A DNA stretch of 58,578 bases from the NCBI GenBank assembly GCA_947495685.1, contig CANLZY010000031.1, positions 1 to 58,578 of the forward strand, in the 5' to 3' direction. Each line of letters starts with the position of its first letter. Position 1 is the stretch's first letter. Under the pieces are notes generated by a model that worked only from the letters and a program-made list of their open reading frames with translations, made no database searches and was not told the DNA's origin. Positions 41,087 through 50,149 of the stretch are shown one piece after another. Source of the DNA: an uncultured Tropicimonas sp. Its GTDB lineage: Bacteria > Pseudomonadota > Alphaproteobacteria > Rhodobacterales > Rhodobacteraceae. Position numbers and translations under genes: made by a program.

Positions 41087-41755
41087 ATGATTCCGTGGGT
41101 GACAAAAACCGTATCAACAGCATGTCTCATTGCAGCGCTGGGAGCTCCTGCATGGCTGCTTGGCAGCCCTGGCGCTGCCGAAGCCGCTGGCCGGTGCGCG
41201 CGCGCCGTGGTTTCCGGCGGGAATCGGCCGATCGACCCGGCGCGAATCGACAAGGGCCTGCTGAACGCTGCCGTGGTGGCCGAGGTCAATTATTACCGGT
41301 GCCTTGAAGGGGTGCAATCCGTGTCGGCCTCGCGAGGGCTGCGCAAGGCGGCGCAGTATCAGGCCGACTGGATGGCGCGCACCCGGGACGTAACGCATCA
41401 ATCAGGCTTCAAGGGCAAGCGCACGCTGCTCGACCGGTTGATGTCCTCCGGGGTGAAACTGTCCACCGGCTACGAAAACATCGCACGTGTTTCGTTGTAC
41501 CAGATCGATGGAATTGGCCGATTCGTCGTGAAGGACAGGTCCGCATGCCATTTCGAGACCCGTCGGGGCACGCCTTTGCCGCGCCACAGCTACACGTCGC
41601 TGGCCCAATACATCACCAAGGCGTGGTATGAATCACCAACGCACCATCACAACATGATGGCACGAGAGGTTGACCGGACCGGATTCGCAGTGGAATTCGA
41701 CGCTGGTGCCCGTTTGTGTGGTGTTTTCTACATCTCTCAGACCCTTGCCGGCTGA
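41087..41755 (+). CDS. Secreted CAP-domain (SCP/PR-1-like) protein
   Basis: A 222-residue exported protein. A signal peptide of about 33 residues ends at EAA. The CAP domain follows: HQSGFKGKRT, GYENIARVS (with the conserved Glu-Asn) and the C-terminal AWYESPTHHHNMMA block typical of the family. Bacterial CAP proteins are poorly understood; some act in the envelope or extracellular matrix. It carries a charged insert after ENIARVS. The gene is divergent from ugd and followed by the small YjbE-like gene on the same strand. Its polysaccharide link is by position only. Confidence 0.88.
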   Translation: MIPWVTKTVSTACLIAALGAPAWLLGSPGAAEAAGRCARAVVSGGNRPIDPARIDKGLLNAAVVAEVNYYRCLEGVQSVSASRGLRKAAQYQADWMARTRDVTHQSGFKGKRTLLDRLMSSGVKLSTGYENIARVSLYQIDGIGRFVVKDRSACHFETRRGTPLPRHSYTSLAQYITKAWYESPTHHHNMMAREVDRTGFAVEFDAGARLCGVFYISQTLAG

Positions 41756-41903
41756 ACTTCGTGGCATCCTGGAAACAATGCGTGGTCTGAACGGCACAAC
41801 TTTGCTGATGAACATTCAGAAAGCTTGCCTTTGTGTGCAGTTGTGCGATGTTCAGGGGGAACGCCGGGCACTGAGTCCGGTCTGCGCTACAGGAGTCATT
41901 ATT

Positions 41904-42176
41904 ATGCAGAAGTTTCTCATCTCGACCGCGATGATCGTGGCCATGGCCGCCCCCGCTTTGGCTGGTGGTTATGATGGTGCCGTTGCCGAATCCGACGTTC
42001 AGGGCGCCGCTGTTGTCGTCCCTGCCAGCGTTGCAAGCCTCGGCGGCTTTGGTGCCGCTGCGACCGTTCTGGGCGGCGCTGCCCTTATTGCCATTCTCGC
42101 CAATAGCGATGATGATGACGATTCGGGTTCCTCGTCCACCACGAGCACCCCGACTTCGTCTGCGCCGGGTACCTGA
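41904..42176 (+). CDS. Small YjbE-like exported protein
   Basis: A 90-residue protein with an N-terminal signal peptide (QKFLISTAMIVAMAAPALAG), a hydrophobic, glycine/alanine-rich central stretch (SLGGFGAAATVLGGAALIAIL) and an acidic then Ser/Thr-rich tail. This profile recalls the small first gene of yjb-type exopolysaccharide operons (YjbE), which in Escherichia coli precedes yjbF, yjbG and yjbH. Genes similar to yjbF and yjbH lie nearby on the opposite strand. The start has AGGAG 9 nt upstream. A strong terminator follows. The family call is tentative. Confidence 0.7.
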   Translation: MQKFLISTAMIVAMAAPALAGGYDGAVAESDVQGAAVVVPASVASLGGFGAAATVLGGAALIAILANSDDDDDSGSSSTTSTPTSSAPGT

Positions 42177-42208
42177 TCCGAACCGCGTCACGAACGTCTA
42201 ATTAGATG

Positions 42209-42235
42209 CGGCCGCCTGTTTTGGGCGGCCGTTTT
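42209..42235 (+). terminator. Rho-independent terminator after the small YjbE-like gene
   Basis: CGGCCGCC (42209-42216) and GGCGGCCG (42224-42231) form a perfect 8-bp GC-rich stem with the loop TGTTTTG, followed by TTTT and a further TTTTT at about 42239-42243. It is the clearest intrinsic terminator of the window. It ends the rightward transcript and may also stop transcripts from the convergent epimerase gene. Confidence 0.85.
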
Positions 42236-42284
42236 AGGTTTTTGATATGGTCTGATTTAGGCGCTTTCCCGCGCTTGCGCCCGG

Positions 42285-43295
42285 TCAATACCGTTCACGA
42301 TACCAGGAGACAAACGCATCGACGCCCGTCTGAAGCGGCGTTGCCGGGATCTCCCCGACCAGTTGGATCAGGAGGGTCGTGTCGGCCCAGGTCGCAGGAA
42401 CATCGCCGGGTTGAATATCCATGAAGTTCTTCTGTGCGGTTTCGCCCATGGAGGTCTCGATGGCTGTGATGAAATCACCCAACTCGGTTGGTTGGGACAA
42501 TCCGACATTCACTACTCGCCAGGGCGCGACTGGCGACAGGCTGTCACCAGCAAGCGGCGTACTTTGTTGCGCTACCGTTGGGGGAACGGCGTCCATCAGC
42601 CGGACGATGCCCTCGACGAGGTCGTCGATATAGGTGAAATCCCGGCGCATCTTGCCATGGTTGTAGACGTCGATCGGTTGTCCTTCGCGGATGGCCCGCA
42701 CGAACTTGAACAGCGCCATGTCCGGACGCCCCCAGGGTCCATAGACCGTAAAGAAACGGAACATGGTGACCGGCACGCCGAACAGATGCGCATAGGAATG
42801 CGACATCGCCTCGTTCGCCTTCTTGGTGGCCGCATAGAACGACATCTGTGTGTCGGCCTTGTCAATCTCGGCATAAGGCATGTCCGTGTTGGCGCCGTAG
42901 ACGGACGAGGTGGACGCCATCAGAAGGTGTTTCGGGGGCGTCGCGCGGGCGGCTTCGAGCAGTTCGAAGGTGCCGACAAGATTGGAGTCCACATAGGATC
43001 GGGGCGCTTCCAGGGAATATCGCACGCCCGCCTGGGCGGCGAGGTGAACAACAATCTCGGGCCGATGCTCTGCCAGCAGATCTGCCAGAACGCCAGGTGT
43101 TTCCAGACGGTCCACCACATTCGTGAAATCGGGAAACTCCGCCAGAAGTTCCAGCCTGCGATGTTTGAGAGCCACATCGTAGTAGTCGGTGATCGCGTCG
43201 AACCCGATCACCCGGAATCCTTCGTTCAGCAATCGGCGGCTCAGGTGAAAGCCGATGAACCCGGCGGCCCCCGTCACAAGCGCAGTCCGTGACAT
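42285..43295 (-). CDS. UDP-glucuronate 4-epimerase (LspL/GAE type)
   Basis: A 336-residue extended short-chain dehydrogenase that converts UDP-glucuronate to UDP-galacturonate. The NAD motif GAAGFIGFH (9-17), the catalytic STSSVYG, the YxxxK (YAATKK) and the long-family signature (RFFTVYGPWGRPDMALF, DFTYIDDLVEG) are those of UDP-glucuronate 4-epimerases. The ATG at 43295 has AGGAGG upstream; a frame running further up has no support. It uses the ugd product. It sits downstream of the YjbF-like gene on the minus strand. Confidence 0.9.
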   Translation of the reverse strand: MSRTALVTGAAGFIGFHLSRRLLNEGFRVIGFDAITDYYDVALKHRRLELLAEFPDFTNVVDRLETPGVLADLLAEHRPEIVVHLAAQAGVRYSLEAPRSYVDSNLVGTFELLEAARATPPKHLLMASTSSVYGANTDMPYAEIDKADTQMSFYAATKKANEAMSHSYAHLFGVPVTMFRFFTVYGPWGRPDMALFKFVRAIREGQPIDVYNHGKMRRDFTYIDDLVEGIVRLMDAVPPTVAQQSTPLAGDSLSPVAPWRVVNVGLSQPTELGDFITAIETSMGETAQKNFMDIQPGDVPATWADTTLLIQLVGEIPATPLQTGVDAFVSWYRERY

Positions 43296-43359
43296 CCGTG
43301 TCCTCCTGTTGCCGCAAACGCCCTGTTTCGGCCATCGGCCCCGACTGACACCAATTCCG

Positions 43360-44091
43360 TCAGTGGCGCAACACCTGCAGAACCACGGGGCCGATCTGTT
43401 CGCTGACCCATTGGCGCGATTGCGGGATCTGGCCCGACCCTGACACCCAGTAGGTATTGGACACCGAAAGATCCGGCGCAACGCAGGTTTCCCGCATGCG
43501 GGTTGTTGAAATCCGGGCGCCAGACAGGAGAGTCACGGTTTCAGCGCCGTCGGGACCGATCGAACAGGTCATTCGAGTCGGAACCTCATGATTCTCGCCG
43601 TCGATATGGCGATAAATCCGCTCGACACTGCCGGAGCGGCGCGCGGTCACGAGATTCATGGCGGCGGTGGCCTCCGATGACATCAGGTCAAACCCCAGCC
43701 CGCGCGTGCCGGTCAACACCCCATTGCGCGTGACAAGGGTTTGGCGGCTCCCGGTGATCCAGGTGCGATAGGGGCCGTTCTGTCCGGCGAAACCCAGGAC
43801 TGCGGTCTGGTCTTCATCGACAACCACAGCGACAAGTACCGGGCCTTCGATTGATTTGAGCGCCAACTGGACCTGTTGGCGCGTCCCAGGCGCGACATTG
43901 GCCCCCGCACCAATCGGAACAGACGCCACGGCAGTGTTTTCGCGCAGCCGAATTTCGTCGTAGGCTGCGTTGAGCGCCCGCAGTCCCTGCGCCTTGGTGG
44001 GGGCGTTTCCACATCCGGACAAGCCGAATACAGCAGTCATGGCGAGCAGAACCAGCCCGGCACCGCGGAGCCGTGAAAGTGTGTTGATCAT
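43360..44091 (-). CDS. YjbF/GfcB-family polysaccharide lipoprotein
   Basis: A 243-residue lipoprotein. The signal peptide ends in the lipobox LSGC (C27). The body resembles the YjbF/GfcB family associated with group 4 capsule or Yjb exopolysaccharide, with strands such as TAVLGFAGQNGPYRTWITGS and a region RQTLVTRNGVLTGTRGLGFD. The start overlaps the end of the YjbH-like gene by four bases (ATGA), so both are translationally coupled. The equivalent of YjbG, which normally lies between them or next to them, is not present. Function is unknown beyond exopolysaccharide export or assembly. Confidence 0.85.
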   Translation of the reverse strand: MINTLSRLRGAGLVLLAMTAVFGLSGCGNAPTKAQGLRALNAAYDEIRLRENTAVASVPIGAGANVAPGTRQQVQLALKSIEGPVLVAVVVDEDQTAVLGFAGQNGPYRTWITGSRQTLVTRNGVLTGTRGLGFDLMSSEATAAMNLVTARRSGSVERIYRHIDGENHEVPTRMTCSIGPDGAETVTLLSGARISTTRMRETCVAPDLSVSNTYWVSGSGQIPQSRQWVSEQIGPVVLQVLRH

Positions 44092-46211
44092 CTCCAGAAT
44101 CTCCCACCGGAGGCTTCAACTTCAGGTTGATGCGTATCCCGCACCCGTCCAAAAAGCCGGCCCCTGACGTTCACCTTTGCGCCACCGTCCCGCGTCAGCG
44201 GTCGAATCAGGGTGCCGTACTTGGATCGGCTTGCCTGCCCACTGGCCCAGGCCAGTGGGACCTTGATGAAGATGCCCTTGTCGAAAGAGCCTTCGCCAAA
44301 ATCCTCGGCCGACACGTCGGTCATCGTGGCGAAGGCGCCGACAAGCCACCCGTTGTCGAATTCCCGAGCAAGCTGCAGCGTTGCGCCATAGTCGCCCGCG
44401 AGATACCGGCCAGCATCCACGCTGCCCATGTAGCCCGCGCCGAAATCGTAGTAGACCGATGCGTGCCCGGACACGATATCATAGTCCAGCGTTCCGAACC
44501 CGCCGTCGTAATCGCGCTGAACCACGTAGTTGAGTTCGCCGCCAAGGGCCAGGCGGCTGTCCACCGGCATCCAAAGAAGTTCGCCGGACACGCCGCTGTA
44601 CATCTTTTCAAGCACACCGGCTGTCACGCGGCCATAGACGTTCTTGATCGGGCGGTTGTAGTAGGCCAGCGTCAGGTCGTTGATATAGGTGTCCGTTGCT
44701 TTTGAGTATTTCGCGAAATCCGTCCGCACAGGCGGAAGCGCCGAAGCCGGATCGCGGTCGATCTGGTCGATGTTTCCGGCCAACTTGTGCTTGAGCGTGC
44801 CTGTCGCGACGATGCCGGGTGCCAGCTTGTATTCGGCGCCCAGTTGCAATCCGAAGTCGGCCCGGATCGGGTCTTCGGGATCGAACAGGCTGTAGTCCAG
44901 GTAGGGTGCGAAATACCATGTGAACTGGGGGAAATACCCCGGGGTACGGACCATATCGGCCGGCAGCGGCCCGGCACCATCGGCAAAAACGGCCCGCTGA
45001 AGGATCGCCTGGGAGGAGGCGTGTTCAAGCTGTTCCAGGTCCGACCTTTGGAAGCTGACCTTGGTTTCGGCCACGCCGTCGGTCGCTTGCGTGATCGTGA
45101 ACGTCTCGACTGAAGCGGGCAGCGCCCGTGTCAGAATGCGCGCCGTGCGCCCCAGGGCCTGGCTTTGCGCCAGGTATTGATTGTTCTCGATCCGGATCTC
45201 GGCGCGGGTGCCAGACATCGACATCCCTTCGACCTCGATCCCCTCCTTGCTGAGTACATTTGTTATGACTGTCTGGATCTGCTGCTTGCGCGGCTGATCT
45301 GCTGTCCACGCCTGCGACCAGGCCGCAGGGTCCGAGCCGCGTGGCGGCCGCGGGCGGATCGGCGCAGGGGCGGGCTCGTTGCCGGGGCCCAGGAGCGGGT
45401 CCTTGGGATTGAGGGTAAAGTTCAGTTGAAGGCCGATTTCCGACCCGTAGAGATAGGCAGCCGACAGGCTGACGCCGGGGTTGAACCGGTATTCGGCCCC
45501 AAAGTTCCACGGGGTTTGAATGTCGATCTCGCCGTGCTCTGTCTCGATCAGGTAGGCGTCCGACGAATATTCGGCCTTGAGAGTCAGCTTGTCCGTGGCG
45601 TTCCAAGACGCGCCGCCAAAGACCCCGACCGGCCCGGTAAAGAAGCGGTCGAATTCGAGGGTGCCGCCGTTGCTGTCGGTGCTGTATTCCCGATCGCCAA
45701 AACTGGTGATCTCGTTGCCGGTTCCAAGGCGGCCCCAGCCCAGACCAGCGGTCACGCGGACGTCTTCCCAGAAGGTCTTGGTCGCGACCAGGTATTCAGC
45801 GCTGTAGATTCCTGTTCCGATGAAATCCTGAAAGCCCACCGCCATGGACGGCAGCCACTTGGTCTCGTCCAGGAACTGGAACCGCAGATCAAAACTGCGG
45901 TCGTAAAGATCGTCGCCATCGATATCGAGATTGGGGATCTTGGAGTATCGGAACGAGCCCGACAAACGCGGCGCGAACTGGAATGTCAGGGTCGTGCGGT
46001 TCTGCTTGCCGGACTTGGAGAAACTGCCGGACAGTTCCGCATCCCGTGCATTCTCGGCGGTCGGCATTTCGAGCAGACCGGGCACGCCGTAGAGGTTGTA
46101 ACTGGACGTCACCATCGGTTCGGCGGACATCCCCACGGGATAGGCCGCGCCGTACACGGCTATGACCGCGGCAACCGTCCGCCGCGTCGCTTTTCGTCGC
46201 TGCTCAGGCAT
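44088..46211 (-). CDS. YjbH-family outer-membrane protein
   Basis: A 707-residue protein with a signal peptide after a basic N-terminus (RRKATRRTVAAVIAVYGAAYPV), then a beta-rich body with many aromatic-alternating strands typical of an outer-membrane barrel or barrel pair. The N-terminal part starts YNLYGVPGLLEMPTAENARDAEL, a recognisable YjbH/DUF940 beginning. YjbH proteins form porin-like export channels for exopolysaccharide in yjb operons. The internal ATG at 46211 has GGGGA upstream and gives the signal peptide, so it is preferred to one 48 bp earlier. It precedes the YjbF-like gene with a 4-bp overlap. Confidence 0.87.
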   Translation of the reverse strand: MPEQRRKATRRTVAAVIAVYGAAYPVGMSAEPMVTSSYNLYGVPGLLEMPTAENARDAELSGSFSKSGKQNRTTLTFQFAPRLSGSFRYSKIPNLDIDGDDLYDRSFDLRFQFLDETKWLPSMAVGFQDFIGTGIYSAEYLVATKTFWEDVRVTAGLGWGRLGTGNEITSFGDREYSTDSNGGTLEFDRFFTGPVGVFGGASWNATDKLTLKAEYSSDAYLIETEHGEIDIQTPWNFGAEYRFNPGVSLSAAYLYGSEIGLQLNFTLNPKDPLLGPGNEPAPAPIRPRPPRGSDPAAWSQAWTADQPRKQQIQTVITNVLSKEGIEVEGMSMSGTRAEIRIENNQYLAQSQALGRTARILTRALPASVETFTITQATDGVAETKVSFQRSDLEQLEHASSQAILQRAVFADGAGPLPADMVRTPGYFPQFTWYFAPYLDYSLFDPEDPIRADFGLQLGAEYKLAPGIVATGTLKHKLAGNIDQIDRDPASALPPVRTDFAKYSKATDTYINDLTLAYYNRPIKNVYGRVTAGVLEKMYSGVSGELLWMPVDSRLALGGELNYVVQRDYDGGFGTLDYDIVSGHASVYYDFGAGYMGSVDAGRYLAGDYGATLQLAREFDNGWLVGAFATMTDVSAEDFGEGSFDKGIFIKVPLAWASGQASRSKYGTLIRPLTRDGGAKVNVRGRLFGRVRDTHQPEVEASGGRFWR

Positions 46212-46371
46212 GAAGGGTCCCCGCCCTGACAAGAAATTCAACGTCACTATAATACCCAATGTTGGTCAGCGCGAAACCTGCCCCGACGTGTCGACATCAA
46301 ATTGCCCGGCCTGTCGCCCGGATGACGCAGATTGCGGCAACCTTTCGCCGAACTGCGTGACAACGGGCAGG

Positions 46372-47859
46372 TCATCCGGCGGTCGCAGGCAACTGCAGGC
46401 ACTCGGCCGGTACGATAAACAGCTTCTGTGTGCGGTGCGCATAGGCGCCATCCTTCGGTGCCAGGCGGCCGAGCGAATCCAGTGGACATCCTTCCGGTGG
46501 TTTGCTGCGCTTCGTGACCAGTAGCACCGGACCGGTTACCTCGACCGGTAAGGCGTATTTCAGCGCGTAGTGGTCAGGTGCTCGTCCGGCGCGCGGCCTT
46601 GCATACAGGGCGAGCGGCCCGCCCGAGGCACCGTAGAACATGTCGGCCAGAACGTCACGATCATCGGCCACGACCGTTGTCAGCCCCTTGTCATCCGCCA
46701 CCGATAGGATCGCCTGGGTCATTTCCTTTCGCCCGAGGTAGCGCTCCAGCAGCAGGGCGTCATCAGGGCCGAACCGCCAGCCAGTGCCAAAGACCGTTGC
46801 GATCGGAAGAAGGATCGACAGGAAAACATGAAACGCCATCGATCCCGTCAGCCAGCGCGGATGCCCGTCCAGAAGCCACGGGACAACCGCCAGCGTTCCG
46901 GCCAGATAGGCGGTCGCGGCCCAGTTCGGATAGGCTTGGCTCAGCAGGGCCTGAACGCAGACGATTCCGAGGATCGGGAGCGAAAACAGCAGCAGCATTT
47001 GCCGTCCGGTATCGCAACGTCGATAGCGCAAAGCCAGGATCAGCAAGCCGGCAAACAGCACCGGGCCAAAGACCATGAATTGCGCCGCCAGGAATTCTGC
47101 CAGCCCGGCAAGGTTGAGGCTCGCCCGTTCGCCCGGTGCGCGCACCCAGTCTGCATTGTCGAGCGTGTGCTCGACCGTGGTGAGGCCGTTGGCCAGGTTC
47201 CAGTAGATATTGGGCGAAATGGCGATCAGGAAGGTCACCAGCCCAGCCGCCGCCGGGCGCCAACCCGGGCGCGCGCGCCAGCTGGCCAGCGCGGCAAGTG
47301 CCGCGCAGATGATGAAGTAGATCGCAGCGTATTTGGCCATGAACGCCACGCCCAGCGACAGCCCGGCAAGCGCGGCCCAACCGACAACGCCGCCGCGGTC
47401 GAGGCACCGTAGCCAAGCCCAGAAAGCCAACGCAAGGAAAGGCACCATGATCGTGTCGGTCGAAATCAACAGCGAGCCGACCGTCACCATTGGCAGGGTG
47501 ACATAGGTGGCCGTGACCCAGATCGCGGCTCGGTGGCCGGCCCGCGGTGCTGCAATGGCGCCCAGGATCAACGCGGTCGCCATGTGAAACAGGGGGGCGG
47601 GCAGGCGAACCCAAAAGGGGGCGTCCGACCCGGCCAGCTCGGTCGAGGCCCGAATGACCCAACCGATCAATGGTGGTTTGGAGTAATACCCCAGGGCCAT
47701 TTCCTGCCCCCAGAGCCAGTATTGCGCCTCGTCCACGAACAGATCGGTCCGGTTGAAGGCCAGCATCACGACGCGAAAGGCCGTTACCGCCAAGGCGATC
47801 ACGAGGGCAGGGCCGATCCAGTCGGTGCGATCAGCTGGTTTGTCGGCGGCGTTCAGCAT
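46372..47859 (-). CDS. GT39-family (ArnT/PMT-like) membrane glycosyltransferase
   Basis: A 495-residue inner-membrane enzyme with about twelve hydrophobic segments. The family motif near the N-terminus, DLFVDEAQYWLWGQEM followed by YSKPPLIGW, marks the acidic catalytic site of ArnT/PMT-like transferases that use a polyprenyl-phosphate sugar. It overlaps the LAB_N-domain gene by 29 bp and is last of a three-gene set with a GT2 enzyme and that protein; together these resemble a lipid A or other surface glycan decorating module. The sugar and acceptor are not known. Confidence 0.9.
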   Translation of the reverse strand: MLNAADKPADRTDWIGPALVIALAVTAFRVVMLAFNRTDLFVDEAQYWLWGQEMALGYYSKPPLIGWVIRASTELAGSDAPFWVRLPAPLFHMATALILGAIAAPRAGHRAAIWVTATYVTLPMVTVGSLLISTDTIMVPFLALAFWAWLRCLDRGGVVGWAALAGLSLGVAFMAKYAAIYFIICAALAALASWRARPGWRPAAAGLVTFLIAISPNIYWNLANGLTTVEHTLDNADWVRAPGERASLNLAGLAEFLAAQFMVFGPVLFAGLLILALRYRRCDTGRQMLLLFSLPILGIVCVQALLSQAYPNWAATAYLAGTLAVVPWLLDGHPRWLTGSMAFHVFLSILLPIATVFGTGWRFGPDDALLLERYLGRKEMTQAILSVADDKGLTTVVADDRDVLADMFYGASGGPLALYARPRAGRAPDHYALKYALPVEVTGPVLLVTKRSKPPEGCPLDSLGRLAPKDGAYAHRTQKLFIVPAECLQLPATAG

Positions 47860-48142
47860 GGATCAGCCAGAGGTTTCGGCAATAGATGAACAGGCCCATC
47901 GACTGGCCGAGGATAAAGACAGGATCCTTGCGGAAGAGGGCATAGGCAAACAGGATGATTCCGCCGCCGATGGACAGGTACCAGAACGCCAGGGGCACGA
48001 CAGACCGGCCCGCCCGCTCGGAGGCGATCCACTGTACCAGGAACCGCGCGGTGAACAGGATTTGCCCGCCCAGGCCGACCATGACCCACCAGAACTCGAA
48101 CCAGTTGTCGACCGCCAGCCAGCGGAACACCTGTTCAGACAT
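47831..48142 (-). CDS. Lipid A biosynthesis N-terminal (LAB_N) domain membrane protein
   Basis: A 103-residue membrane protein with three hydrophobic segments. Motifs LGGQILFTARFLVQWIASER and the tail YCRNLWLIHAERR are typical of the LAB_N family, named after the N-terminus of some lipid A biosynthesis proteins and often encoded next to ArnC/ArnT-like pairs. It may act as a flippase or scaffold for the polyprenyl-linked sugar. ATG 48142 overlaps the end of the GT2 gene by 8 bp, and its own 3' end overlaps the GT39 gene by 29 bp, so the three are tightly coupled. Confidence 0.88.
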   Translation of the reverse strand: MSEQVFRWLAVDNWFEFWWVMVGLGGQILFTARFLVQWIASERAGRSVVPLAFWYLSIGGGIILFAYALFRKDPVFILGQSMGLFIYCRNLWLIHAERRRQTS

Positions 48143-48884
48143 TGGTGGGCTCCTGTCGGGACGACCTCGCATCCTCGACCGGGGCTGCCTTTTTTCGCCG
48201 CTTGATCAGCCAGGCAACGGCCAGGAGGTCGGGGATGCCGACCAGCGCACGACGGAAGTTGGTGTAGTTCGACGACCCCGCCTGCCGTTCGCGATGGCTG
48301 ACATCGACCAGCAGGATCTCCCATCCGTCGCGCTTGAACAGCGCGGGCAGGTAGCGGTGCATGTGATCGAAATACGGAAGACCCAGAAACGCGTCACGGC
48401 GGAACCCCTTGAGCCCGCAGCCGGTGTCGCGTGTTCCGTCCTTGAGGATGCGCGCCCGCAGCCCGTTGGCAAACTTGGAGCCCCATTTCTTTGACAAGGT
48501 GTCCTGACGGTCGACCCGCTGCCCCGCCACAAGTCCGAACCGCCCGGTCGTGTCATCCAGCAACGGTCGAAACAGTTTGGGCAATTCTGCGGGCGGGTTC
48601 TGGCCATCGCCGTCCAGCGTACAGATCACCCGGCCGAGTGCGGCCTGAACACCGCTGTGAACGGCAGCGCTTTGCCCACCAGAACTGGCATGGGTCAGCA
48701 CCCGGACCCGGCCGGTGGCCTCGGCCACCTGCAGTGCGCGTTCCACCGTTGCGTCCGTGGAGCCATCATTGACGACGATCACCTCGAAGTCTTCGCCGGC
48801 GCAGGCCTCCACAATGCCATCAAGAAGCGGGCCGACGTTGCCCTCTTCGTTCTTCATCGGAATGACAATCGACAGCTCGATCAT
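48135..48884 (-). CDS. GT2-family polyprenyl-phosphate glycosyltransferase (ArnC/DPM-like)
   Basis: A 249-residue GT-A enzyme. It has the GT2 opening LSIVIPMKNEEGNV, VIVVNDGSTDAT, the metal-binding DGDGQNPP and a conserved RDTGCGLKGFRRDAF region typical of dolichol-phosphate mannose synthase-like enzymes such as ArnC. It should transfer a sugar to undecaprenyl phosphate on the cytoplasmic face. Unlike many ArnC homologues it lacks two C-terminal transmembrane helices, ending in a basic tail. ATG 48884 is used because it starts right before the conserved strand. It heads the GT2/LAB_N/GT39 operon. Confidence 0.9.
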   Translation of the reverse strand: MIELSIVIPMKNEEGNVGPLLDGIVEACAGEDFEVIVVNDGSTDATVERALQVAEATGRVRVLTHASSGGQSAAVHSGVQAALGRVICTLDGDGQNPPAELPKLFRPLLDDTTGRFGLVAGQRVDRQDTLSKKWGSKFANGLRARILKDGTRDTGCGLKGFRRDAFLGLPYFDHMHRYLPALFKRDGWEILLVDVSHRERQAGSSNYTNFRRALVGIPDLLAVAWLIKRRKKAAPVEDARSSRQEPTNV

Positions 48885-48969
48885 GACGGCCTCGTTAGGA
48901 AACACCCGGACCCGATCCGGTGGTTGCCGGGGTTAAACTGCATCGGTCGCGCCATGTCCACCGGCGCTG

Positions 48970-50037
48970 TCACCGTTGGCGCAAGGTGTCGCCCGGAGTG
49001 ACCCTGGGGATCAGGACGACCTGTTCGCTGGTAAAGCTGTCGGCGTTGGCCTGTTCCGCGATGATGCGGGCAGCGGCTTCTCCGACCTCGCGCCGACAGG
49101 AATCCATCGTCGCCAGCCGACACGGCAAGCCGTCCAGAAGTTCGATCGCATTGAAGCCCGCCAGGCCAAGCGTGCCGGGCACATCCAGCCCCTTGTCGAG
49201 GCAGTACAGCAGCCCGCCGGCACCGATCAGATCGTTGGAGTAGTACAGGAAATCGAGGTCCGGAGTGCGCCCAAGCATCGCCTCCGTCATTTCGCGTCCC
49301 TTGGCAAATCCGGAGCCGCCTTCATAGAATTCCTGATCCGCCAGCTCCAACCCGGCCTTGGCCAGCGTTTCGGTGAAGCCTTCCAGGCGTTTCTTGGCGC
49401 GGTGATCCTGTGGCATCTTGGTGCCCATGAAACCGATGCGGCGATACCCGGCGTCGATGATTTCCTGGGCCATCATCCGGCCCGCGCGATGATGCGAGAT
49501 CCCGACGACCGAGTCCACCGGATCGCCATCGACATCCATGATCTCGACAACCGGAATGCCGGCATTCGAAAGCATGGCACGTCCGGCTTCGGAGCGCTCA
49601 AGGCCCGCGATGATGACCCCGGACGGCCGCCAGCTGAGCATCTCGTAGAGGACCTTGTCCTCCTGCTCAGGATTGTAGTGCGTGACGCCCAGAACCGGTT
49701 GCAGTTCGGTGTCTTCGAGAATCTTGGAGATTCCGTTGATCACCTCTGGAAAGACCATGTTGGACAACGACGGGATGATCACGGCGACAAGGTTGACCCG
49801 GCTGGAGGCCAGTGCCCCGGCGATCTTATTGGGAACGTATCCCAGCCGCTTCGCCGCCGCGAGCACCCGCTCGCGGGTTCCGGCACTGACGTCCCCGCGG
49901 TTTCGCAAGACACGGCTGACGGTCATTTCGCTGACACCGGACGCTTCGGAAACGTCCCGCAGGGTCAGGGGGCGGCGCTGCTCGGTCTGGCCTGGCGAAC
50001 CCCGTCGGGCTGCCGGGGTAAAATCATCATTGCTCAT
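48970..50037 (-). CDS. LacI-family transcriptional regulator
   Basis: A 355-residue regulator. The N-terminal helix-turn-helix (TLRDVSEASGVSEMTVSRVL, then the hinge LGYVPNKIAGAL) is preceded by a short 20-residue extension. The periplasmic-binding-protein-like ligand domain follows at normal length, with VIIPSLSNMVFPEVI and the later DLIGAGGLLYCLDKGLDVPG. Its ligand is not known; GntR-like gluconate regulators share this style. It is divergent from manC, with 251 bp between, and a near-perfect 22-bp palindrome lies 32 bp upstream of its start, which suggests autoregulation and possibly control of manC. Confidence 0.9.
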   Translation of the reverse strand: MSNDDFTPAARRGSPGQTEQRRPLTLRDVSEASGVSEMTVSRVLRNRGDVSAGTRERVLAAAKRLGYVPNKIAGALASSRVNLVAVIIPSLSNMVFPEVINGISKILEDTELQPVLGVTHYNPEQEDKVLYEMLSWRPSGVIIAGLERSEAGRAMLSNAGIPVVEIMDVDGDPVDSVVGISHHRAGRMMAQEIIDAGYRRIGFMGTKMPQDHRAKKRLEGFTETLAKAGLELADQEFYEGGSGFAKGREMTEAMLGRTPDLDFLYYSNDLIGAGGLLYCLDKGLDVPGTLGLAGFNAIELLDGLPCRLATMDSCRREVGEAAARIIAEQANADSFTSEQVVLIPRVTPGDTLRQR

Positions 50038-50068
50038 GGTTTCCTGTTAGCGTCAATTTCACGCCTGC

Positions 50069-50090
50069 GAAAGCGTTCCGGACCGCTTTC
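50069..50090. promoter_or_regulatory. 22-bp near-perfect palindrome, candidate LacI-type operator
   Basis: GAAAGCGTTCC and GGACCGCTTTC are complementary halves with one mismatch in eleven, centred between the LacI-type regulator and manC. The GAAAGCG/CGCTTTC arms resemble the halves of classical LacI-family sites (AAGCGCTT-type), although the centre is longer than usual. It is 32 bp upstream of the regulator's start codon. Confidence 0.5.
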
Positions 50091-50149
50091 TTTGGTGTTT
50101 TCGCCGCACCCTGGCGCTGCTTCTCCTCGCTTGATGGACGGGGGCCGCT

